DNA of 64,000 nucleotides from Mangrovimicrobium sp048323675 (GCF_048323675.1 NZ_JBLWFK010000006.1:124001-188000); one strand, 5' to 3'; positions 45,408 to 54,160 are shown, counted from the stretch's first letter. Notes: generated by a model from the letters alone, not told the origin. Made by a program: numbers and translations.

Positions 45408-46220
45408 ATGAACCTGAAAATATCACGCATTTTCCCCATGCTGGCGGTGGCCTCGATGGCCCTGCCAGCCGCCCTTGCCAGTGCGCAATCCCAGGAAGAA
45501 CTGGCCAAGCAACTGGCCAACCCCATCGCCGCGCTGATCAGCGTACCCTTCCAGTTCAATTACGATACGGACATCGGCCCCGATGACGATGGCGAACGCG
45601 TCACCCTGAACGTGCAGCCGGTCATCCCCTTTTCGATGAGCGAGGACACCAACCTGATCAGCCGCACGATCCTGCCCATCATCTGGCAGGATGACGTGGC
45701 GCCCGGAGCGGGATCGCAGTCGGGCCTGGGGGATACCGTGCAAAGCCTGTTCTTCTCACCCAAGGCGCCGACGGACAACGGCTGGATATGGGGTGCCGGG
45801 CCGGTGTTCCTGCTACCCACCGCCACCGACAAACTCCTGGGCGGCGAAAAATGGGGGGCGGGGCCCACCGCGGTGGCACTGAAACAGATCGGACCCTGGA
45901 CTGTCGGCGGCCTCGCCAACCATATCTGGTCTTTCGCCGGCAAAGGCGATCGTACGGATGTCGACGCAACCTTCCTGCAGCCCTTCATCAACTACACCAC
46001 CCCGCAGGGGGTCAGCCTGGTACTGCAGACCGAGGCCACCTATGACTGGGAGTCCGAGCAATGGAGCGTACCGGTCCAGGCCGGCGTCACCAAGGTATTC
46101 AGGATCGGTGGTCAGGCTGTGCAGGTTGGCGGCTTCGGCCGCTACTGGGCGGATACCACACCCACCGGGCCGGAGGGGTTTTCCCTGCGCGCAATCGTGG
46201 TACTGCTATTCCCGAAATGA
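45408..46220 (+). CDS. Outer-membrane transporter-like beta-barrel protein
   Basis: The 270-aa precursor has a signal peptide cleaved after about residue 26 (ALASAQ). The remainder alternates as in a beta-barrel, with motifs typical of the family annotated as transporter or MetA-pathway phenol degradation protein: ISVPFQFNYDTDIGPDDDGERVTLNVQPVIPFSMSEDTNLISRTILPI, GLGDTVQSLFFSPK, WGAGPVFLLPTATD, and a final LRAIVVLLFPK. Such proteins are thought to be outer-membrane channels for hydrophobic compounds. It is 45 bases after the amidohydrolase gene, so the two are likely co-transcribed. Function beyond outer-membrane location is inference. Confidence 0.75.
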   Translation: MNLKISRIFPMLAVASMALPAALASAQSQEELAKQLANPIAALISVPFQFNYDTDIGPDDDGERVTLNVQPVIPFSMSEDTNLISRTILPIIWQDDVAPGAGSQSGLGDTVQSLFFSPKAPTDNGWIWGAGPVFLLPTATDKLLGGEKWGAGPTAVALKQIGPWTVGGLANHIWSFAGKGDRTDVDATFLQPFINYTTPQGVSLVLQTEATYDWESEQWSVPVQAGVTKVFRIGGQAVQVGGFGRYWADTTPTGPEGFSLRAIVVLLFPK

Positions 46221-46374
46221 GGTCCGCGGCAGTGGCGGATTAAATACTTCCAATACCAACCCTTCGGTGGGTATCATCCTCGCGGTTTTCGCGGCGGACA
46301 CGATATACAGCATATTGGGTGTCCGCCACTGGATGAACCGCGCCGGGTTTCTGGCGCGATACGGGGACTGCACT

Positions 46375-46860
46375 ATGACACCGGGCATCAACGCCGCCAG
46401 GAAGAATCGCGTGAACCACAAGGTGCACGAATACATCCACGACCCGGCCGCCGAATCCTATGGACTGGAAGCAGCCGAAAAAATGGGTGTGGCCAGCGAG
46501 CGGGTATTCAAGACCCTGGTCGTCAACCTCGACGGCAAGGTGCTGGCCGTGGGCGTGGTGCCGGTCGACCATAAACTGAACATGAAGCATATCGCCCGCG
46601 CCCTCGGTGGCAAGAAAGCCAGCATGGCGGACCCCGGTGATGTCGAGCGCAGTACCGGTTACGTCCTCGGCGGGGTCAGCCCGCTCGGGCAGAAGAAAAG
46701 CCTGCGCACCGTCATCGACGAATCGGCTACCCGGTTTCCGACCATTTTTGTCAGCGCCGGGCGCCGCGGCCTGGAAATCGAGCTGTCTCCCGACGACCTG
46801 TGTACACTGGTTGACGGCAGCTTTGCGTCGATCAGCGACCAGCCACCCGCACGTGGATAG
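46375..46860 (+). CDS. ybaK: YbaK/EbsC-family Cys-tRNA(Pro) deacylase
   Basis: The 161-aa protein is a YbaK-type trans-editing enzyme that removes cysteine misattached to tRNA-Pro. Family landmarks are VFKTLVVNLDGKVLAVGVVPVDHKLNMKHIARALGGKKASMADPGDVERSTGYVLGGVSPLG, with the conserved Lys in VFKTL and the glycine-rich GYVLGGVSPLGQKK loop. I chose the ATG at 46375, which has a GGGGA site 8 bases upstream; earlier in-frame ATGs lie inside the preceding outer-membrane protein gene or read into unrelated sequence. It is 12 bases before the GFA gene. Confidence 0.92.
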   Translation: MTPGINAARKNRVNHKVHEYIHDPAAESYGLEAAEKMGVASERVFKTLVVNLDGKVLAVGVVPVDHKLNMKHIARALGGKKASMADPGDVERSTGYVLGGVSPLGQKKSLRTVIDESATRFPTIFVSAGRRGLEIELSPDDLCTLVDGSFASISDQPPARG

Positions 46861-46872
46861 AGGAGAATAAGC

Positions 46873-47283
46873 ATGGGCAATTTCCCGCTCGAAGGCCGCT
46901 GCCAGTGCGGCGGTGTCACTTACCGACTGCTGCAGGAACCGGATTTCATCGTCGCCTGCCACTGCCGGGAATGCCAGAAGCTGTCCACCAGCGCTTTCTC
47001 GATCACCGCGATGGTTCCCGCCGGGGCAGTCGAATTCTCCGGCGAACTGGCCCACTGGGAACGCAGTTCCGACAGCGGCAACATCAACGCGGCGAAGTTC
47101 TGTCCAACTTGCGGCAACCGCATCTATCACTACAATCCCGCTGATCCGGGCAGGATCAAGCTGAAACCCTCCACCCTCGACGACACCAGCATCATCCAGC
47201 CGACCACGCACATCTGGGTGAGCGAAAAGCAGGACTGGTTTGAGATTCCCGAAGGGGTTACCGTACACGAAAAACAGATGTAG
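46873..47283 (+). CDS. GFA/CENP-V-family zinc protein
   Basis: The 136-aa protein has the zinc-binding pattern of the glutathione-dependent formaldehyde-activating (Gfa) family: CQCGGV at 10-15, CHCRECQK at about 29-36 and CPTCGNRIY at about 77-85. Apart from Gfa itself, whose enzymatic role is disputed, this family is biochemically undefined. It lies 12 bases after the YbaK gene with a GAGGAG-type ribosome-binding site and is co-transcribed with it. The phospholipase D lipoprotein gene follows 82 bases later. Confidence 0.88.
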   Translation: MGNFPLEGRCQCGGVTYRLLQEPDFIVACHCRECQKLSTSAFSITAMVPAGAVEFSGELAHWERSSDSGNINAAKFCPTCGNRIYHYNPADPGRIKLKPSTLDDTSIIQPTTHIWVSEKQDWFEIPEGVTVHEKQM

Positions 47284-47365
47284 CCGGAACGAGGCCGCAC
47301 GCGGCAAACCGGACTCTTCCAATACAGAACGAACCATCTGCCTTGATGAGGACACAGGGGTAACT

Positions 47366-48928
47366 ATGCCGAACTGTAGCCGCGGCCGGACCACACGCCT
47401 TGTTGTACTGCTCGCCGCCCTGCTGCTGAGTGCCTGCAGCTCCCTGCCCAGCCTGGACAATCGCAGCGCCAGCTACGCGCCGCCACCTGACGCCACTACG
47501 GCGCTCGCCCAGTACGCCCGTCCGATGCTCGACAAGCACCCCGGCGAGTCGGGCTTCAAGCCCCTGGTCGATGGCGAGGATGCCTTTATCGCCCGCCTGC
47601 GGCTGATCGCGGTGGCGGAGAAGACCGTCGATGCCCAGTACTACATCTGGCACGACGACCTGACCGGCCGCGTGCTGCACTATGCGCTGCTGCAGGCCGC
47701 GGACCGCGGTGTCCGGGTGCGCCTGCTGCTCGACGACCTGGACACCGCCGGCAAGGACACCGTCCTGCGCACCCTGGATGCTCACCCGAACATCGAGGTG
47801 CGCGTATTCAATCCCTTCGCCAACCGGCAGAACCGCGCCGCAGATTTCCTCGGCGATACCAGCCGGGTCAACCGCCGCATGCACAACAAGACCCTCACCG
47901 TGGATGGCATGGCCAGCATCTTTGGCGGACGCAATATCGGCGACGAGTACTTCGCCGCCGGGGAAGATGTCGGCTTTGGCGACATGGACGCCGTATCCGT
48001 GGGCGGGGTCGCCGGGGAAATCGAATCCCAGTTCGACCTGTACTGGAACAGCGACTGGGCCTACCCGATCGCCAGTTTCAGCTGGGACTCGGCGGTCACA
48101 GCAGCAGACCTCGACGCCTACCGCAGCGAGCTGGCGCAGTTCATGGACGAGGCGCGGCACTCCCACTACGCGCAGATTCTCAAGCAGTACCGGCTGGCGA
48201 CATCCGACCTCAGGGAAAGCGACTTCAGCTGGTCGCCGTGGGTGCTGGCCTACGACCAACCGGACAAGGTCGTGGCGAAAGAGGTCAGCGCAGACACCCA
48301 CCTGGCGCCGCAACTGCGGAAGGCGCTGGATATCACCCGGCACGACCTGGTGATCGTCTCGCCCTATTTCGTACCCGGAGAGCAATTCACCGAATACCTG
48401 ACTGACATGGTCCAGCGCGGCGTACGGGTGCGCATCCTCACCAATTCGCTGGCCGCCAACGACGTCTCCCTGGTGCACGCCGGTTACATGCGCTATCGCA
48501 AGGCCTTGCTGCGCGGCGGCGTCGAACTCTACGAGTACCGCGCCGACGCCAACAAGGTGACCGCGAAGCGGCGCAAAGAGGAGCGCATCGGCGCCTCCAA
48601 GGCCAGCCTGCACGGCAAGTTCTTCGGCTTCGACCGCAGCCACCTGTTTATCGGCTCCTTCAACCTGGATGGCCGCTCCTACGCCCTCAACACGGAACTG
48701 GGCGTGTATTTCGCCAGCCCACAGCAGGCCGGCCTGTTATCCGATTCCTTCGACGCCATCGCTGGCCGGCTGGCCTACCAACTGCATCTCGACGACCGGG
48801 GGGATATCGTCTGGCACTCCAGATCCGGCGCCAGCGCCGCCACTGTCGACCACGAGCCCGACACGACCTGGTGGCAGCGTTTCAGCACGCGGGTGCTGTC
48901 GTGGATCGTGCCGGAATCGCAACTGTAA
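47366..48928 (+). CDS. Phospholipase D-family lipoprotein (cardiolipin synthase C-like)
   Basis: The 520-aa product starts with a lipoprotein signal (lipobox LLSAC, Cys24) and contains two HKD motifs. The first is MHNKTLTVDGMASIFGGRNIGDEY and the second LHGKFFGFDRSHLFIGSFNLDGRS. In each, the His, Lys, and the Asp and Asn/Gly that complete the site are present. The architecture matches ClsC/YmdC-type enzymes of the phospholipase D superfamily, which join phosphatidyl groups to make cardiolipin, but the substrate is not settled by sequence. The start is set at 47366 because a GGGG lies 6 bases upstream and the lipobox then has normal spacing. Confidence 0.9.
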   Translation: MPNCSRGRTTRLVVLLAALLLSACSSLPSLDNRSASYAPPPDATTALAQYARPMLDKHPGESGFKPLVDGEDAFIARLRLIAVAEKTVDAQYYIWHDDLTGRVLHYALLQAADRGVRVRLLLDDLDTAGKDTVLRTLDAHPNIEVRVFNPFANRQNRAADFLGDTSRVNRRMHNKTLTVDGMASIFGGRNIGDEYFAAGEDVGFGDMDAVSVGGVAGEIESQFDLYWNSDWAYPIASFSWDSAVTAADLDAYRSELAQFMDEARHSHYAQILKQYRLATSDLRESDFSWSPWVLAYDQPDKVVAKEVSADTHLAPQLRKALDITRHDLVIVSPYFVPGEQFTEYLTDMVQRGVRVRILTNSLAANDVSLVHAGYMRYRKALLRGGVELYEYRADANKVTAKRRKEERIGASKASLHGKFFGFDRSHLFIGSFNLDGRSYALNTELGVYFASPQQAGLLSDSFDAIAGRLAYQLHLDDRGDIVWHSRSGASAATVDHEPDTTWWQRFSTRVLSWIVPESQL

Positions 48929-48988
48929 CCCGCTGCGAGTGGCCTGCAGTTACCCTCTCCACAGCAATCAAAGATTAAAACCTCCGGC

Positions 48989-49285
48989 ATGGGCGAACAG
49001 GTCGCCCGCATCCGCTTCAACGCGATAGCGCCCTGCCCGACCCGCACTGCCTTCATGGATTTCCAGGAAAAGGAACTGCCCGAGGGCTTCATGGACGCCT
49101 GGCCCTGCCCCTCGCTGGGCCGCATGGCGACCGCCGAGGAACAGGCCTGGCCGCTGATCCTGCTCAACAGCCCGCTGAAGCGGGTGGTCACCGGTACGTT
49201 CCTGTACACGGAACAGGGTTTCGCCAGCGGGGAATTCACCGGGGCCATCGACCCGGCGTTCATGATGGGCGGCCAGTGCAACTAG
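48989..49285 (+). pseudogene. 3' remnant of a short-chain dehydrogenase/reductase gene
   Basis: The 98-codon frame matches only the C-terminal third of an SDR: FNAIAPCPTRTAF (normally VNAIAPGPTRT), a proline-rich substrate loop, the LGRMATAEEQAWPLILLNSP helix and VTGTFLYTEQGFASG. The N-terminal Rossmann part, the NNAG motif and the YxxxK active site are missing. The sequence before 48989 shows no SDR similarity in any frame. The Gly-to-Cys change in the otherwise invariant APGP also suggests decay. It lies 60 bases after the phospholipase D gene and 43 bases before the end of the convergent monooxygenase gene. A deletion probably removed the 5' part of an older SDR gene; expression is unlikely. 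Confidence 0.7.
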
Positions 49286-49328
49286 AAGTACCAGCAACAC
49301 GGACTGGAGCACGGGCCTGCAAGCGGGG

Positions 49329-51179
49329 TCAGGTGATATTCAGCCCCTGCAGCTCGCCCTGCTCCCGCCATTCCCGCATCAGGCCTTCGAAGGCAGCCCA
49401 ACCGGGGCCATAGGCCTCGCCGAGATACCAGCGGTATTTCTCCTTGCCTTCGCTGTCCACCTGCTTCTCGCCCTCGTTGTTGAAGTAACTCGGGGTGCAC
49501 TCGCGCTGCAGTTCGGAGATATCGATGGCCGTTTCCCGGATGTGGCTGACCCAGGCCTGCTGTGCCGCGGCCTCCGGCTCGACGGTCGTCGCACCGCGCG
49601 CCTGCACCTGGCTGATGATGTAGGCGATGTGGCCGGCCTGCCGGTTGAAGGTCTCGGTGGTGGTGGCGTTGAAGCCGCCCTGGTAGAAACCCATGTAAAA
49701 CTGGTTGGGAAAATTGCAGGCCATCATCCCGTGCAGGGTCTGGTAGCCGTCGGCCCAGTAATCGTAGAGCGAAATCCCGTTGCGGCCGGCGATAGTCCCG
49801 ATGCCCCAGCGTCGGTCGAGGTCGCTGGTGACCTCGAAGCCACTGGCGAAAATCATGCAGTCGACCGCGTACTCCTCGCCGTGGGCGACAAAGCCGGTCT
49901 CGGTCATGCACTCCACGCCCTGGGTAGCGGAGACGTCGATCAGGGTGACATTGGGTCGGTTGAAAGTGTCGTAATAATCGTCGTTCGACAGGGGCCGTTT
50001 ACAGTTGAAGCGGAAATACGGCTTCAGGGCCTCGGCGGTACGCCTGTCGTCGATCATCGCGTCGATCCGGCGGCGCATTCGCTCGACCACGCGATAGTCC
50101 ATTTCCTCGCGGCGTTTCAGGTATTCCTCGATCGACATTTCCGGATAACCTTCAGCTGCCAGTTCCGCGGACAGGTTGCGGTTGATCTCCGTCCAGAAAT
50201 CGCAGATCAGGTCTTCCTCGGCAGGCTTCGGCCCGTCGATGGCAAAGCGGTGGAAATTGTCGATGCGCTCCTGCTGCCAGCCCTCGCCCAGCGCAGCCTG
50301 CCAGGCCGGATCGGTGGGGGGGTTGTCGCGCTTGTCGACCATTGGCGGCGTGCGCTGCAGTACGTACAGCTGTTTCGCGTACTTGCCGAGGTAGGGCACC
50401 GCCTGGATCGCGGTAGCGCCGGTACCGATGATGCCCACGCGCTTGTCGGCGAGTTTGTCCAGCACCGGGTTCTTGTTGTCACCGCCGCTGTACTCGTAGT
50501 CCCAGCGGGCGGTGTGGAACATCTTGCCGCGGAATTCGTGGATACCCGGAATACCCGGCAGCTTGGGAATGTTGAGCAGGCCGTTGGCCATGATGACGAA
50601 GCGCGCGCGGATGTCGTCGCCGCGATCGGTGGTGACCCGCCAGCGCTGGATGCCCTCGTCCCACTGCAGGGAGGTGATCAGCGTGTGAAACAGGGCCTTG
50701 TCGTAAAGCTCGAAACGCCGGGCGATGGACTGGCAGTATTCGTAGATTTCATGGCCGTCGGAGAATTTTTTCGAGGGCGTATAGCCCATCTCTTCCAGCA
50801 GCGGCAGGTAGCAGTAGGCGTCGTTGTCGCACTGGGCGCCGGGGTAGCGATTCCAGTACCAGACGCCGCCGAAGTCGCCCGCGTGGTCGATATTGCGGAA
50901 ATTGTTCACCCCCGCCTTGCGCAGGTGAAAAGCCGCCAGCAGCCCGGACCAGCCGGCGCCGAGCACCGCCACGTCGAGGTCCTCGCTGATCGCGGCGCGG
51001 GGTTCAACGCTCTGGTGCGGGTCACCTTCGTAAGTGTGCTCCGGGTCGCCCACCGTGCGCTCGTACTGTTTCTGGCCCTCCGGGCGGATACGCTTGTCGC
51101 GCTCGCGGCGGTATTTCTCACGCAGCGCGGGAATATCCAGTTCACTGGCTGGTGGTACGTCAGTTGGCTTACAGGACAT
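49329..51179 (-). CDS. Flavin monooxygenase of the Baeyer-Villiger type
   Basis: The 616-aa protein has an FAD motif GAGWSG (about residue 73-78) and an NADP motif GTGATA. Between them is the Baeyer-Villiger fingerprint FxGxxxHxxxW (FRGKMFHTARWD), with Asp after Trp. DFGGVWYWNRYPGAQCDNDAYCY is the usual cyclohexanone-monooxygenase block. It inserts oxygen next to a carbonyl using NADPH and O2. An N-terminal extension of about 65 residues is typical of the steroid and larger-ketone monooxygenase group. It is the last of three genes on the minus strand (TauD-like dioxygenase, SRPBCC, this gene), suggesting a ketone or steroid-like substrate. Confidence 0.92.
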   Translation of the reverse strand: MSCKPTDVPPASELDIPALREKYRRERDKRIRPEGQKQYERTVGDPEHTYEGDPHQSVEPRAAISEDLDVAVLGAGWSGLLAAFHLRKAGVNNFRNIDHAGDFGGVWYWNRYPGAQCDNDAYCYLPLLEEMGYTPSKKFSDGHEIYEYCQSIARRFELYDKALFHTLITSLQWDEGIQRWRVTTDRGDDIRARFVIMANGLLNIPKLPGIPGIHEFRGKMFHTARWDYEYSGGDNKNPVLDKLADKRVGIIGTGATAIQAVPYLGKYAKQLYVLQRTPPMVDKRDNPPTDPAWQAALGEGWQQERIDNFHRFAIDGPKPAEEDLICDFWTEINRNLSAELAAEGYPEMSIEEYLKRREEMDYRVVERMRRRIDAMIDDRRTAEALKPYFRFNCKRPLSNDDYYDTFNRPNVTLIDVSATQGVECMTETGFVAHGEEYAVDCMIFASGFEVTSDLDRRWGIGTIAGRNGISLYDYWADGYQTLHGMMACNFPNQFYMGFYQGGFNATTTETFNRQAGHIAYIISQVQARGATTVEPEAAAQQAWVSHIRETAIDISELQRECTPSYFNNEGEKQVDSEGKEKYRWYLGEAYGPGWAAFEGLMREWREQGELQGLNIT

Positions 51180-51254
51180 CGTGCCTTCTCTTATCGGTGT
51201 TGGGGGCAGAACAGTAACAGAGCCTATCCAATTCGAACCCGCGATGAAACCACT

Positions 51255-51782
51255 TCAGGGGGTGCCCGCGCGACTGAACCAGCCGCGTAACCACCTGGCG
51301 AGGCGCGTGACCCAGCTGACCGCGGGTTCGGGAGTGATACCTGCCGCCTGTTCGATCTCGTTTTTCAATTTGCCGGAAAAGGCCCGGGCCATCTGCGGTA
51401 GCAGGGGCTTGCACATAGCCTCCCACATGGGCGCCATCGAGCCACTGCCCTCGACCACCAGGTGCAGGCTGACTTCCGTGGCTTCCGGCCCGAGTGGAGT
51501 GGCCCGATAGGAACCGCTGCCGACCACCGGCTCCGACGCCAGCTGATAGGTGAAGTCGACATTGCCGGGGCCATCCCAGCCCTGCACATGCACCATGACA
51601 TTGACGGTTTTCACCATGCCGCCGGCGCCGACCTTGATCACCCATTTGGAGTGATGCTCGTCGATGACTTCGCACTCCTGGCAGCCCGGAAACAGCACCG
51701 CCCATTTGCGAATGTCCTGTACGTAATCCCAGACTGACGCGATTCCCGCGTCGATCTGCAGCGAGTGTGTCGCCTCAATCAT
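51255..51782 (-). CDS. SRPBCC-family protein
   Basis: The 175-aa protein has the START/polyketide-cyclase-like pattern: IEATHSLQIDAGIASVWDYVQDIRKWAVLFPGC at the N-terminus, VDFTYQLASEPVVGSGSYRATPLG in the middle and the long C-terminal helix WEAMCKPLLPQMARAFSGKLKNEIEQ. Such proteins bind hydrophobic ligands or resemble the CoxG-like group; no catalytic signature is evident. After residue 150 it adds a basic tail with RLARWLRGWF. It lies 75 bases upstream of the monooxygenase gene and 63 bases after the dioxygenase gene, in one presumed operon. It may carry or dock the hydrophobic substrate. Confidence 0.8.
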   Translation of the reverse strand: MIEATHSLQIDAGIASVWDYVQDIRKWAVLFPGCQECEVIDEHHSKWVIKVGAGGMVKTVNVMVHVQGWDGPGNVDFTYQLASEPVVGSGSYRATPLGPEATEVSLHLVVEGSGSMAPMWEAMCKPLLPQMARAFSGKLKNEIEQAAGITPEPAVSWVTRLARWLRGWFSRAGTP

Positions 51783-51845
51783 GCCAGCTCCATTATTTCG
51801 GGTTTAACCTTGATCCCCTCCATCAACCGGGGAGCGCGGAAGGGC

Positions 51846-52658
51846 TCAGGAAAAGGCCTCTTCACCGACCAGGGTGGTTCGGTGCATTTCCCGGCCGCTG
51901 TCCATGGGATAGGGTTCCGCGCGATGCAGCACCCCGGTGTTATCCCAGATCAGCAGGTCGCCAACACACCACTCGTGGCGATAGACGAAACGCGGCTGGG
52001 TGGTCCAGGCCAGCAACTCATCGAGCAGCGCGTCGCTCTCCGCGCGATCCATGCCTTCTACATGCGAAGCGTGGCAGCCGATAACCAGTGACTTGCGCCC
52101 GGAGGCGTGCGTCCAGACCAGCTTGTGGGTACGGTCCTGGATGGCGTCGAAATGCGCCTGGTCCGCCGCGGTGGGTTCCACACCCGCCCGCCGCATGGAG
52201 GTTCTGAAACTGTGCACAACCCGGAGGTCGGCGATACGCGCCCTGGTCTGCGCCGGAAGCGCCTCATAGGCCGCGTAGGAATTGGCGAACTCGGTCTGGC
52301 CTCCCACAGCGGACAACCTGATTCCGGTGAGCAGGGAGCCAAAGACCGGCACCGAGTCGTGGGTGCCGTCCATGTGCCACAGGAAGGAACCCTTCAGGTA
52401 GTTACCCTGGGGATTGGTTTTCCTGTCGAGGGCAATCTTGTAGATACCCTTTTCGCCTTCCTCACGCACGGTGCCCATCATCCCGGCGAGGGCCACCTGC
52501 TGCTCGTCACTCAGGTGCAGTTCCGGGAACACCAGCACGCCCCGCCTGACCAGCAGCGTCCGCAATTCGACCGCCACTTCCGGACGCAACAATGCATCGA
52601 CCCCGGCATGTATTTCAGTGCCGATGTCTTCCTTGAGATTGATCGCCTCGAATGCCAT
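51846..52658 (-). CDS. TauD/TfdA-family Fe(II)/2-oxoglutarate dioxygenase
   Basis: The 270-aa enzyme shows the iron facial triad His95-x-Asp97 (LWHMDGTHD) and a distal His in GVLHRAEPY, followed by the 2-oxoglutarate-binding Arg in MHRTTLVG. It couples oxidative decarboxylation of 2-oxoglutarate to hydroxylation of a substrate that this sequence does not identify. The start at 52658 has a GGGAGAG ribosome-binding site; a further in-frame ATG at 52751 is rejected because the intervening residues are not family-like and a promoter lies there. It is the first gene of the operon with the SRPBCC protein and the Baeyer-Villiger enzyme. Confidence 0.92.
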   Translation of the reverse strand: MAFEAINLKEDIGTEIHAGVDALLRPEVAVELRTLLVRRGVLVFPELHLSDEQQVALAGMMGTVREEGEKGIYKIALDRKTNPQGNYLKGSFLWHMDGTHDSVPVFGSLLTGIRLSAVGGQTEFANSYAAYEALPAQTRARIADLRVVHSFRTSMRRAGVEPTAADQAHFDAIQDRTHKLVWTHASGRKSLVIGCHASHVEGMDRAESDALLDELLAWTTQPRFVYRHEWCVGDLLIWDNTGVLHRAEPYPMDSGREMHRTTLVGEEAFS

Positions 52659-52767
52659 GAGATTCTCTCCCGACCTCCACGACAGACACGCGTGCGGGGC
52701 CAACTGGTTATCGTTATTGGTTGGCAGGCAGGCGCGACAACTGGCGCTCACAGCTCTGCCGTCAATT

Positions 52768-52797
52768 ATGATACTGGACAGTCTTTTTATTCGTCAA
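52768..52797 (-). promoter_or_regulatory. Sigma-70 promoter of the TauD/SRPBCC/monooxygenase operon
   Basis: On the minus strand TTGACG (-35, 52792-52797) and TATCAT (-10, 52768-52773) are separated by 18 bases. It lies about 110 bases before the dioxygenase start codon, downstream of the TetR gene stop. An operator palindrome is not evident. Confidence 0.55.
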
Positions 52798-52833
52798 GCG
52801 GCTTCGGGGGTGGCTCAGGTGAATGGTCCGGTA

Positions 52834-53487
52834 TTACCAGTTCTCCCGCGCGGTGGTAAGGACACGGACTGATTTCCTGACCCAGTCCCTGCGCTGTTGC
52901 GCCGTCACCGACCCGCCGGTCAGCAGAATATCGATATACCAACCCCGCACGGTGAGGATGAACACCTCGGCCACGCTCTGGGGGTCGTTACAGGGGACGC
53001 CGTCCAGTGCTGCACGCTCCCGGATGAAATCAGCGATACGCTGGATGCCCAGCTGGCTGCGCCGGGCGGCTTCCGCGGCGAGTTCGGGGAAGCGGTGGCT
53101 TTCGGAGTACATCAGGCGGTTAACGCTGAGCATTTCGCCTTCGAAGCTGCGTTCGAGGATGTGATTGGCAAAGGCCTCGAGGCCCTCTTCCAGGCTCAGG
53201 GTCTGGTTGCCGGCGTTGAGCACGCTGTCGGGTGCGAGCCGGGCAATCTGGGCTTCGATAATGCCGTGAAACAGGGCCTCCTTGGAGGAGAACCGGGAAT
53301 ACACCGTGGTCTTGGACATCCGGGCATTCTTGACGATTCTCGACACCGACGCCCCGCCGTAGCCGTGCTGCAGGAATTCCTCCAGCGCGACGTCCAGCAG
53401 GGTGTTCTCGATATCAGCTACTTCATCCAGCCGGGGTCGACCCCGGGTACGCCGGGGACGGCTTACCCGCACTTGGACTCGCCGCAA
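52834..53487 (-). CDS. TetR-family transcriptional regulator
   Basis: The 217-aa frame encodes a TetR protein. The DNA-binding part at about 30-75 reads GGASVSRIVKNARMSKTTVYSRFSSKEALF with the standard turn, and a helical C-terminus follows. The N-terminal 20 residues are strongly basic (RPRRTRGRPR). The start is uncertain: the listed TTG at 53487 overlaps the end of nrdJb by 25 bases, whereas an in-frame GTG at 53472 would shorten the overlap. It lies directly upstream of the dioxygenase/monooxygenase operon promoter in the same orientation and is the natural candidate to control it. Confidence 0.85.
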   Translation of the reverse strand: MRRVQVRVSRPRRTRGRPRLDEVADIENTLLDVALEEFLQHGYGGASVSRIVKNARMSKTTVYSRFSSKEALFHGIIEAQIARLAPDSVLNAGNQTLSLEEGLEAFANHILERSFEGEMLSVNRLMYSESHRFPELAAEAARRSQLGIQRIADFIRERAALDGVPCNDPQSVAEVFILTVRGWYIDILLTGGSVTAQQRRDWVRKSVRVLTTARENW

Positions 53488-54131
53488 TTAAGGCAGGTGA
53501 GGCAGCCGTCCATCAGGATGGCGGCTTTAACGCTGCACTTGCGGCACAGTTCCGCGGTGGCGGGAAACTCACCGCCGGCGCCGTCGTCACCAGTCTTGGC
53601 GACGTATTCGGCCTTTTTCTCGTCGAGGATTTTCTGCTGGTGCTCGGACAGGCCGGGCGACTTCAGCATGCCGATGGTCTGCAGGTGATCCTCGATCACC
53701 CAGCCGATCTCGGCGACCAGCGAGGGCATGAAGCGGCCGCCGGACTTGAAATAGCCGCCCTGGGGGTCGAACACCGCTTTCAATTCCTCCACCAGGAAAG
53801 TGCAGTCGCCGCCCTTGCGGAACACCGCGGACACGACGCGGGTCAGCGCCACGATCCACTGGAAGTGATCCATGTTCTTCGAGTTGATGAAAATCTCGAA
53901 GGGGCGCCGCAACTCGTGATCGGTACCCGGATTGAGGATGATGTCGTTGATGGTCACGTACAGGGCGTGATCCGACAGCGGGGTCTTGATCTTGTAGGTG
54001 GCGCCGTCGAGGGTTTCCGGGCGCGAGACCTTCTCGTGCATCTGCACGATATTGCTCTCGACTTCGGGCGCCGCTTCCTCTTTGCTTTTCACCTGGAAAC
54101 CGACGATTTTCTGGTCGATTTTCTTGCTCAT
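53463..54131 (-). CDS. nrdJb: Class II ribonucleotide reductase, C-terminal subunit
   Basis: The 222-aa protein corresponds to the separately encoded C-terminal part of a cobalamin-dependent ribonucleotide reductase, as in the split NrdJa/NrdJb of Pseudomonas aeruginosa. The N-terminal 150 residues match the TSCPD-like region (PLYVTIND...GRPFEIFINSKNMDHFQWI...FRKGGD). The C-terminus has the Cys cluster LCRKCSVKAAILMDGCLTCLNCGESKCG, which should supply the thiols that re-reduce the active site. It begins 29 bases after nrdJa and is translated with it. Its 3' end overlaps the start of the TetR gene. Confidence 0.93.
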   Translation of the reverse strand: MSKKIDQKIVGFQVKSKEEAAPEVESNIVQMHEKVSRPETLDGATYKIKTPLSDHALYVTINDIILNPGTDHELRRPFEIFINSKNMDHFQWIVALTRVVSAVFRKGGDCTFLVEELKAVFDPQGGYFKSGGRFMPSLVAEIGWVIEDHLQTIGMLKSPGLSEHQQKILDEKKAEYVAKTGDDGAGGEFPATAELCRKCSVKAAILMDGCLTCLNCGESKCG

Positions 54132-54160
54132 CTGCTGTTACCTCGCCGAGGCCGCTGGCC

